A stretch of DNA of 8,679 nucleotides. It comes from Candidatus Cloacimonadota bacterium. GTDB taxonomy: Bacteria > Cloacimonadota > Cloacimonadia > Cloacimonadales > TCS61. Location of the stretch: assembly GCA_027064945.1 (NCBI GenBank), contig JAMOPB010000377.1, forward strand, positions 1-8,679, in the 5' to 3' direction. Position numbers and translations under genes: made by a program. Shown here piece by piece: positions 1-5,248 of this stretch; the stretch's first letter is position 1, and each line of letters begins with the position of its first letter. The notes beneath the pieces were generated by a model. That model saw only the letters and a list, made by a program, of their open reading frames with translations, had not been told where the DNA came from and ran no database searches.

Positions 1-177
1 GACATACTGCAGTGCATATCCATTTTGTCGTACCGCTGCTAAACAGATTTCAGGTGTCTGATTTTTAACAAAACGTAATGCGTGTCCGTCTCGTTTAACA
101 GCAGTTAAACAGATTTCTAGAGTCTGTTTTCTAATATATAAAAGATTTCGTTCGTCGCGTCGAACAGCGGCTAAACA
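1..177 (-). repeat. In-frame 66-bp tandem repeats coding for 22-residue DUF4116 units
   Basis: Three successive 66-bp units within the partial DUF4116 gene begin at the Cys codons at 177, 111 and 45 (minus strand). The two leftmost units share AAACAGATTTC on the plus strand. The units have diverged in third positions, so this is an old coding repeat and not a recent DNA expansion. The third unit is cut off by the window edge. Confidence 0.75.
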
Positions 178-243
178 ATACTGTTCATCAGACCACTTGT
201 CATTTTCTTCTATGATCTGGTTAACAAGCCTTTTGGTATTCAT
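1..243 (-). CDS. DUF4116 repeat protein, N-terminal part (runs off the left edge)
   Basis: Translating the minus strand from the ATG at 243-241 gives 81 residues with no stop before the window edge, so only the N-terminus is present. After about 18 residues come repeats with a 22-residue period: Cys residues at 23, 45 and 67 sit in near-identical settings (YCLAAV, EICLTAV, EICLAAV), followed by Asp/Asn-Gly-x-Ala-Leu-x-x-Val. This is the pattern I know from DUF4116, a repeat family of unknown function found in bacteria, phages and giant viruses. The repeat also shows in the DNA as a 66-bp period. An SD (AAGGAGA, 253-247) sits just before the ATG. The gene lies downstream of a strong terminator, so it is probably transcribed separately or by read-through. 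The molecular role is unknown; a repeat scaffold or protein-binding role is only a guess. Confidence 0.8.
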   Translation of the reverse strand, partial: MNTKRLVNQIIEENDKWSDEQYCLAAVRRDERNLLYIRKQTLEICLTAVKRDGHALRFVKNQTPEICLAAVRQNGYALQYV

Positions 244-273
244 ATTTCTCCTTTTCTAGTTTTTTAAAAAAGT

Positions 274-298
274 AAAAAATCGGGATTCGATTCCCGAT
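274..298 (-). terminator. Rho-independent terminator after the 103-aa gene
   Basis: On the minus strand a perfect 7-bp stem (ATCGGGA pairing with TCCCGAT, arms at 298-292 and 285-279) closes a 6-nt loop. It is followed directly by a T-tract (280-274) and a second T run about two bases further on. It lies about 20 bases past the stop of the 103-aa gene, which makes it the natural end of the transcription unit coming from the right. It is the only classical minus-strand terminator I can see in the window. Confidence 0.85.
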
Positions 299-318
299 AT
301 GATCCAAAAATTTAATAA

Positions 319-630
319 TTAATAATTTACTATCACATTGCCCTTATCTTCTTGTGTACTAAACACCGGTAATGTAATAGTTTTAAGATGGACATCATTA
401 TATCCTAGATCTTTAAGAATTGCTTCAGCATTTTTGAAGATTCCTTTTGTAATTAAATCTTCCTTAGATTCTGGTATTTCAGCGTCTTCTGTAAATGAAA
501 CCATAGCAACACGCTCATTTTTATTAATATTAAAATTTTTTACAATTTTTTTTTCTTTTAATCTATTCAAAAATTTTTCTAGCATTTTGCCAAACAGATC
601 TGGTACTACTACAAAAGCTTTATCGTTCAT
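319..630 (-). CDS. Hypothetical 103-aa protein
   Basis: I do not recognise this protein. It is a soluble, mixed alpha/beta-looking sequence with a hydrophobic strand near the N-terminus (AFVVVPDLFG), a lysine-rich helix (residues about 15-31) and alternating hydrophobic segments towards the end. There is no signal peptide, membrane segment or Cys/His metal motif. The ATG at 630-628 has an SD (AAAGGAT) formed by the last codons and stop of the RecJ-like gene, with only three bases between that stop and this ATG, so translation is probably coupled. It is the last gene before the terminator at 298-274. The position suggests co-expression with the RecJ-like nuclease, perhaps as a small accessory protein, but nothing in the sequence shows this. 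Confidence 0.75.
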   Translation of the reverse strand: MNDKAFVVVPDLFGKMLEKFLNRLKEKKIVKNFNINKNERVAMVSFTEDAEIPESKEDLITKGIFKNAEAILKDLGYNDVHLKTITLPVFSTQEDKGNVIVNY

Positions 631-633
631 ATT

Positions 634-2226
634 TTATCCTTTTATAAAAATTTGATTAATTCTTGCATTAATTTTTTTATCCCACTCATCCCAAAACAGA
701 GTATAATTTACCTGTAATTTCATACCTGGTTGAAAATTACGCATCTCAAAAAACGCAATCATTTCACGCTGTTCTCCGTTAATATCACGAAGAATAAATT
801 TAGTATGGTTATTTTGTTTTCCAAATTTATAAGCTTTGATAACTTCTACGTCTGTCGCGAAAACAGGTTTCTCGAAACCATATCCAAAAGGTTCAAAACT
901 ATTAATGATCTTAAATAAATCTTCAGAAATTTGATTAAAATTTATTTTAAAATTAGATTTGTCAGGTTCTGCGAACAATTCTCTAGGTATTTCACTCAGT
1001 TTACCAGATAATTTGCGTACAATTTCTGGAATCTTTTTATATTCAAAATTACATCCAAATGCTTGCTTGTGGCCTCCTGCTTCTATACCGCAATCTCGTA
1101 ATATTTGCAACATATCCACTTGACCGACAGATCTTCCGCTTCCATGTACTAATCCTTTATCAGCAGTACATGTTACAATTGCAGGTTTATTATATGATTG
1201 TGCTAATTTATTAGCCAATAAACCAAGTATTCCTTTTTCTACATTATTTAAATTAACATAAATAAAATCACCGAATTCAATTCGAACCCCGTTTAACATT
1301 TCTATATATTGCTGAATAATTGCTTTACGTTTTTCATTTAAATGGTTTAAATAATCCCAATATTGTTTAGCATCTAATTCGCTGTTTGCTATTAAAAATT
1401 TATAAGCGTGTTCAGCAACTCCAAATCTATTTGCTGCATTTAAAGTAGGCGCAAGCGAAAAACCAATCGTCTCAGAATTTACGCCGGATTCGTATTTTAA
1501 ATTATTTAAAAAAACCGATGTGTATGGTTTACGCGGCGAATTAAAATACAATAGTGCTTCTTTTACAAACAATCGATTCATATGTTGAAGCTGCATAACA
1601 TCAGATATGGTTGTTAATCCAAGTTCCTCATTTACTTTTATTGAATCTAGAAACGAGAAACGATCAATTCCCAATAGTTTTGCAATTTCTTCAGCAAACA
1701 GGTATGATACAACTGTACCACTTACTTGTTTAAAATCGTTTAATTCATCACCTCCAACTTGCGGATCGACAATAATAGCTTTACTTGGATATTTTTTTGG
1801 ATCAACAGTATGATGATCTGTAATAATAACATCGATATTATGGCTCGCGGCATAATCAGTTGCTTCTTTACTAGTAATCCCGTTATCGGTGGTTATGATT
1901 AATTTCGCTCCATTTTCTCTTGCTTCATCCACGTGTAACGGCAAAAACCCGTATCCTTCTTCACGTTTAGTAATCCTATGTATTCGATTATCATATTTAA
2001 AAAAATCAAAAACAGCATTCATGATAGCAGCGCTGCCGACACCGTCAGCATCGCTATCATGAACGAAATAAATTTTTTCTTTTTTATTAAAAGCTTCTAT
2101 TACACGTTTTGCGCCTACAGTTGTGTCCGGCAATAATTGACTGAGATATGGTATTTCATCCCAACTTTGATACCGGTCATCTAGCCGCGCTTGTAGAAAT
2201 TGGGTAACTTGATCTTCAAGTTTCAT
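634..2226 (-). CDS. recJ: RecJ-like single-stranded-DNA-specific exonuclease (DHH/DHHA1 family)
   Basis: This 530-aa protein has the RecJ domain order. The DHH domain shows motif I HDSDADG (56-62), TTDNG (112-116), the TDHH signature (136-139), VDPQ (153-156) and ISDV (207-210). Then come APTLNAANR (259-267), the DHHA1 motifs GSGRS (362-366) and GGHKQAFG (384-391), and a C-terminal OB-fold-like part (about 445-530) opening with FEPFGYG. All expected metal-binding Asp/His residues appear present. Bacterial RecJ is a Mg/Mn-dependent 5'-3' ssDNA exonuclease of recombination and mismatch repair; E. coli RecJ is 577 aa, so this is near full length. One difference is NVEKGILG (328-335), where family members usually have His before the Gly-hydrophobic-Gly segment. 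The ATG overlaps the upstream stop by four bases (ATGA). GGAG lies only one base from the ATG, so initiation is probably by coupling. Likely role: phage replication, recombination or host DNA degradation. Confidence 0.93.
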   Translation of the reverse strand: MKLEDQVTQFLQARLDDRYQSWDEIPYLSQLLPDTTVGAKRVIEAFNKKEKIYFVHDSDADGVGSAAIMNAVFDFFKYDNRIHRITKREEGYGFLPLHVDEARENGAKLIITTDNGITSKEATDYAASHNIDVIITDHHTVDPKKYPSKAIIVDPQVGGDELNDFKQVSGTVVSYLFAEEIAKLLGIDRFSFLDSIKVNEELGLTTISDVMQLQHMNRLFVKEALLYFNSPRKPYTSVFLNNLKYESGVNSETIGFSLAPTLNAANRFGVAEHAYKFLIANSELDAKQYWDYLNHLNEKRKAIIQQYIEMLNGVRIEFGDFIYVNLNNVEKGILGLLANKLAQSYNKPAIVTCTADKGLVHGSGRSVGQVDMLQILRDCGIEAGGHKQAFGCNFEYKKIPEIVRKLSGKLSEIPRELFAEPDKSNFKINFNQISEDLFKIINSFEPFGYGFEKPVFATDVEVIKAYKFGKQNNHTKFILRDINGEQREMIAFFEMRNFQPGMKLQVNYTLFWDEWDKKINARINQIFIKG

Positions 2227-2870
2227 GCTCCAAACTCGCTTTCATAATATTTTAAAATCAAATGTTTTAACATCTCATTGTCTGTATCTTCAACTATACC
2301 AATAAAATAATCTCTGAAATTACTTTCATATTCTATATATGATTTTAGTTTTTCAGCACGCTGCATATATTCAACAGCTTTTCTTGAAGTAGATATCGTT
2401 GATTTAATCAAATTATACATATTATTAATAATCGTAATATCTTCTTCAAGCAATAAAGCTAAATCATTTGAAATATTCTTATTATCAAGCCAGTTTTCAA
2501 GTTCAGTTAAGTTCTTAAAAGGTTTTTTGATATATTTAGCAAATACCACTTTATAAGGCAATACATTCATCAAAAATTCAATATACTCTATGAACATAAT
2601 TTGCTTCACATCAATATCCGATTTTTCAAATTCTTCGATATCCACGATTAAATAATTTTCATCAATAAAATGCATCAAATCTTCTAAATCCTTGCTCCAT
2701 AGATGTTCAAATTCATCTGGATTCAGTTCTTCTATATATTTTTTAAAAATATCAAAATTAAAATCTTTAATATTGATCTCTTTAATTTCTTTTAAAAAAG
2801 GTTCAAAATATTCAAACTGACCTTCATTAATTTGATCTGTTAAATCCAATATTGTGGGATCAAAATTCAT
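2223..2870 (-). CDS. Hypothetical acidic, helical 215-aa protein
   Basis: I do not recognise this protein. It is strongly acidic: by hand count about 46 Asp/Glu against about 23 Lys/Arg. It is rich in aromatic and Ile/Leu residues in patterns that suggest mainly helices, with acidic clusters such as DLEDLMHFIDENYLIVDIEE (about 61-80). There is no membrane segment, signal peptide or metal motif. The ATG at 2870 has a textbook SD (AAGGAG, 2882-2877, spacing 6) that includes part of the stop codon of the upstream hub-like gene. The 3' end overlaps the RecJ-like gene by four bases (ATGA), so the two are probably translated in a coupled way. It sits between a structural gene and a nuclease gene, so it could be a virion assembly factor, a nuclease partner or a DNA-mimic-type protein. 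None of these is shown by the sequence. Confidence 0.8.
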   Translation of the reverse strand: MNFDPTILDLTDQINEGQFEYFEPFLKEIKEINIKDFNFDIFKKYIEELNPDEFEHLWSKDLEDLMHFIDENYLIVDIEEFEKSDIDVKQIMFIEYIEFLMNVLPYKVVFAKYIKKPFKNLTELENWLDNKNISNDLALLLEEDITIINNMYNLIKSTISTSRKAVEYMQRAEKLKSYIEYESNFRDYFIGIVEDTDNEMLKHLILKYYESEFGA

Positions 2871-2876
2871 TAAACA

Positions 2877-2883
2877 CTCCTTA
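2877..2883 (-). promoter_or_regulatory. SD site overlapping the stop codon of the hub-like gene
   Basis: The minus-strand sequence TAAGGAG contains both the TAA stop (2883-2881) of the hub-like gene and the SD of the 215-aa gene, with the ATG six bases further on. A ribosome ending the first gene covers the start site of the second, so re-initiation is favoured. Confidence 0.75.
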
Positions 2884-4002
2884 ATTTGTAATTGTTGTGA
2901 ATTTGGCGGTTATTAGAAATTGGTTAGCTGCCTCGCCTCTGTTTTCTATGACATCATGTTTTCCTGCAGCATAAAATCTAATTTCTGCATCGACAATAGC
3001 TTGCGCGTATTGAATTTTTGCATTAGAAGTATCATCGACAAATCGATACCCTATTTTAAATTTTGTCAAATCAAAATCCTGTAATTCATATTTATAATAT
3101 CTTGCAGCTTTTGCAAAAAACATTTTATTTTTCTTTTGACGAAGAACAGCTTGCTGTTCAGTATCAGGCACTTCATTGTATTTAAATCTGTTTTCTGGAT
3201 CTAACTGGAATGTAGGTTTTAAATGTGAATAATTATTATTGTTGTTATCAAATCGTTGCATTTTTTCGATATTATAGTAAGCTTTTGTATCATAATAACT
3301 TCCAGTAGTTTTTACTAGTGGACGTGTACTAGTATGTAGATCGCTTAATAAAACAGCCCGCAGCGACTTGATTTCAGATAAATCATAAATATTTAAAGCA
3401 ACAGGTTTAATATTCTCATCAAAATTATAATCATCAAGAAATAAATAAAAAGGTGAATTAAGAATAAAATAATTTTTGCAAATCTGATAAACTGTATCGA
3501 AATTGTTTTTTTTGATCGGAAAAAACAAATTTTCATATCTGTAATTATTTATATTTTTTTCGAAGTTAATCCAAAACAATGTTTTATTTTTATGTTTATA
3601 AAAATAATCAACTTTGTCAACAAATTTCTGTGCGCCTTCTTTAACTGTTGCATGTTCACATACAATCGAAACACCATTTTTCCTCATCCAATTTAATTTC
3701 TGATATGTTTCGAAAAAAACGTAAATTTTTTCATCATTGTATTCTACTTTACTTATTATACCTTTACTTTTATAAATTTTTCTATATGACCCGGATCTAT
3801 TAATAGAGATCTCGACTGTAGCCTCAGCTAACAATGCATTAAACAAATCCACGGCCGTTTTATCAAAAATATATAAATCTTCCACAAAGTGCGTATTAGT
3901 TACGTTTTTATGAATTTTAACAGAACGCAGCTGATGGCCAAACTCGACATCTCCAACGCGAAAAGAGATAGAGTAAAGGTTTAGAAATTGCTTTGTTTCC
4001 AT
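2881..4002 (-). CDS. Putative phage baseplate/tail hub-like structural protein
   Basis: This 373-aa protein is not a clear family match by eye, but its layout resembles the first domains of phage tail hub proteins (gp27 / gpD / VgrG-like). A beta-rich N-terminus (about 8-70) runs into a second beta segment (GIISKVEYNDEKIYVFFETY, 81-100). Then comes a helix-rich middle (VKEGAQKFVDKV, 120-131) and a segment of the form 'FPIKKNNFDTVYQICKNYFI' (161-180) followed by PFYLFLDDYNF (184-194). Hub proteins often show such a helix followed by a Phe/Asp-rich strand. The C-terminal third is strand-rich with a short Asn run (253-257). I chose the ATG at 4002; an in-frame TTG at 4005 is also possible, since the SD GAAGGA (4016-4011) lies 8 bases from the ATG and 5 from the TTG. 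The ATG overlaps the upstream TGA stop (TGATG). If correct, it is a late virion gene inside a run of nucleic-acid enzymes. Confidence 0.5.
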   Translation of the reverse strand: METKQFLNLYSISFRVGDVEFGHQLRSVKIHKNVTNTHFVEDLYIFDKTAVDLFNALLAEATVEISINRSGSYRKIYKSKGIISKVEYNDEKIYVFFETYQKLNWMRKNGVSIVCEHATVKEGAQKFVDKVDYFYKHKNKTLFWINFEKNINNYRYENLFFPIKKNNFDTVYQICKNYFILNSPFYLFLDDYNFDENIKPVALNIYDLSEIKSLRAVLLSDLHTSTRPLVKTTGSYYDTKAYYNIEKMQRFDNNNNNYSHLKPTFQLDPENRFKYNEVPDTEQQAVLRQKKNKMFFAKAARYYKYELQDFDLTKFKIGYRFVDDTSNAKIQYAQAIVDAEIRFYAAGKHDVIENRGEAANQFLITAKFTTITN

Positions 4003-4919
4003 CAAGTATTTCCTTCAATAATTTTCTTAACTTCTCTTACAAATTTTATAAAATTTGTAAACGAAATCTCTTGATTTTTCGGACTACCCCCTACCGTTAC
4101 TCTACCTCCCGATTCTTTTCCAAAATATTTTTGTAATAATTTAATTACTCCTTTTTCGCCAAAATATTTTTTAGCAATTTCTTCATTGTATGTAGCAATA
4201 GATACTCGTTTCTTTTTTGTATCATAAAATATATTAACTTCAGATATCGAAACAAAGTCGCGATATTCGATGAAATATCTGTTTAAATAATTTGTATAAG
4301 ACATGAATACATGTAACTTGTTTGGTATACTGTACGTCTTATCTAACGCATTATATGCTTCTCGATTGATATATTCATAATTTTTATGATTTTTTGTTAA
4401 ATCACATGTATCATAAATATTTTTAAAATGAGAAAACATCTCGTTAATAATTTGCTCACTCTCTTTTTTTTCTTTTTTCAATTTTTTCAAATATGAGTTC
4501 ATGTTCGCGAGTAAACTATTCCATTTTACATAGTTATCGTAATCTTCATGTGCTCGATGACCTCCATTTACATCGCACCATGCAACATGATCAGTCAAAT
4601 CTCTCATGTCTTTACAATCATCGATTCTGCCTTCTAGTATCCAGCATCCAAATATTGAATCCAAATCAAAATGACTAAAAATGAATGTCGTGTTATTTTT
4701 ATATTTACCATACAAATCCCAACGTGTGCACGGAGGAGGTAAATCAGAGAATTTTCCATGATGCGACAAACTTTCATCTACGGATGGAAAAAGATCTTTT
4801 AAATCAGTGTCTCCCCATTCTGCTTCTATCCCTATTATATGCATTTTAAGGTTAGCTGCTGTTTTCGCTTTTTCTGCAGCGTCTTCTGGTGAAAATGCAT
4901 AAATATAATTGTTTTTCAC
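4002..4919 (-). CDS. Divergent DHH-like phosphoesterase candidate
   Basis: This 305-aa protein carries SHFDLDSIFG (82-91), which matches motif I of the DHH superfamily (H-x-D-x-D: H83, D85, D87). A second block, WCDVNGGHRAHED (114-126), offers D116, H121 and H124 as possible metal ligands in place of a textbook DHH. Near the C-terminus ESGGRVTVGGSP (269-280) resembles the glycine-rich DHHA1 substrate-binding motif. The middle (about 140-165) is a Lys/Glu-rich helix. The DHH family includes RecJ, nanoRNases (NrnA/NrnB) and cyclic-dinucleotide phosphodiesterases. The lack of an OB fold and the length fit the small-substrate members better than RecJ, but the activity is inference. The start is GTG at 4919, set by a very strong SD (AGGAGG, 4930-4925, spacing 5); an ATG between them is out of frame and closes at once. 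It may instead be a related inactive fold. Confidence 0.55.
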   Translation of the reverse strand: MKNNYIYAFSPEDAAEKAKTAANLKMHIIGIEAEWGDTDLKDLFPSVDESLSHHGKFSDLPPPCTRWDLYGKYKNNTTFIFSHFDLDSIFGCWILEGRIDDCKDMRDLTDHVAWCDVNGGHRAHEDYDNYVKWNSLLANMNSYLKKLKKEKKESEQIINEMFSHFKNIYDTCDLTKNHKNYEYINREAYNALDKTYSIPNKLHVFMSYTNYLNRYFIEYRDFVSISEVNIFYDTKKKRVSIATYNEEIAKKYFGEKGVIKLLQKYFGKESGGRVTVGGSPKNQEISFTNFIKFVREVKKIIEGNT

Positions 4920-4931
4920 TGCATCCTCCTA
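4917..4931 (-). promoter_or_regulatory. Strong SD that fixes a GTG start for the DHH-like gene
   Basis: TAGGAGG (4931-4925) lies five bases before GTG (4919-4917). The ATG inside the spacer leads straight to TGA (ATGCAGTGA), so it can only code for a two-residue peptide. It may compete with the GTG and lower its use. Confidence 0.7.
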
Positions 4932-4937
4932 GTGTTA

Positions 4938-5198
4938 TTATAATCCTTTTTCTTCCAATCTTTTCACTTTAACTTTTAGCCAATCGCTTTCTTGATTCGC
5001 TAAAAAATATTTTATAATTTGATCTTGCGTACTGAATCCGCGCTGCGGTATATGATAATTCCACTGATCATCAGTGCTTGTCTTAAATTTAACAAGAATT
5101 TGAAACATTTCATTATTTTTGCTTATCGTTGGAATATTTTCATCCATTTTGATTAAAAGTGTTTTGCATTTTTTAAATTTCATGTATTTATTGCTCAT
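4938..5198 (-). CDS. Hypothetical 86-aa protein
   Basis: I do not recognise this small protein. It is lysine-rich at both ends (KYMKFKKCK near the start, LKVKVKRLEEKG at the end). It has a strand-like centre (MFQILVKFKT), a short aromatic stretch (QWNYHIPQRG) and a helix (IIKYFLANQESDW). A small alpha/beta domain is plausible. It has no membrane segment and only one Cys. The ATG at 5198 has an ideal SD (AAGGAG, 5210-5205, spacing 6). An ATG between the two is out of frame. It follows the polymerase beta gene after a hairpin and precedes the DHH-like gene by 18 bases. It could be a polymerase- or nuclease-associated factor, but this rests on position alone. Confidence 0.75.
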   Translation of the reverse strand: MSNKYMKFKKCKTLLIKMDENIPTISKNNEMFQILVKFKTSTDDQWNYHIPQRGFSTQDQIIKYFLANQESDWLKVKVKRLEEKGL

Positions 5199-5224
5199 AT
5201 CATACTCCTTTTTTTTTATTTCTC

Positions 5225-5248
5225 GCAGCCAAAAAAGGCTGCTTTTTT
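5225..5248. terminator. GC-rich hairpin with a U-tract only on the plus strand
   Basis: A perfect 6-bp stem (GCAGCC at 5225-5230, GGCTGC at 5237-5242) closes a 6-nt loop. Read on the plus strand it is followed by TTTTTT (5243-5248), the form of an intrinsic terminator. Read on the minus strand, where all genes lie, it sits four bases after the stop of the beta C-terminal gene and is followed by GAGAAAT, so no U-tract. It could block antisense transcription entering the polymerase genes. In the sense mRNA it could act as a pause, processing or 3'-protecting hairpin. An alternative weak A6-U6 pairing is also possible in the minus-strand RNA. Confidence 0.6.

Noticed and set aside
1..177. 66-bp repeats as a CRISPR array or iteron-type origin
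   Set aside because: The repeats are in frame within an open coding region, have diverged at codon third positions and match a protein repeat pattern. There are no unique spacers between constant repeats.
279..298. T-arm-like sequence (CGGGATTCGATTCCCG) suggesting a tRNA
   Set aside because: The G53-C61 closing pair of a T-arm is missing. No D-arm, anticodon arm or acceptor stem fits on either strand, and on the minus strand the space is taken by a coding gene. The T-tract makes it a terminator.
338..655. 105-residue open frame on the plus strand
   Set aside because: It lies antisense to the 103-aa minus-strand gene, which has a good SD and tight spacing to its neighbour. The plus-strand frame has no SD and a low-complexity product. 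The other plus-strand frames (730-918, 1607-1813, 4493-4678, 5947-6198, 6708-6959, 8357-8539) were rejected for the same reason.
3228..3248. Short run of Asn codons that might be a microsatellite or phase-variable tract
   Set aside because: It encodes only five Asn residues with mixed AAT/AAC codons, which is too short and too uneven to suggest slippage control.
4003..4005. TTG as start of the hub-like gene, giving one extra residue
   Set aside because: The ATG directly after it has standard spacing from the SD (8 bases) and a TGATG coupling with the upstream stop. TTG remains possible but is less likely.
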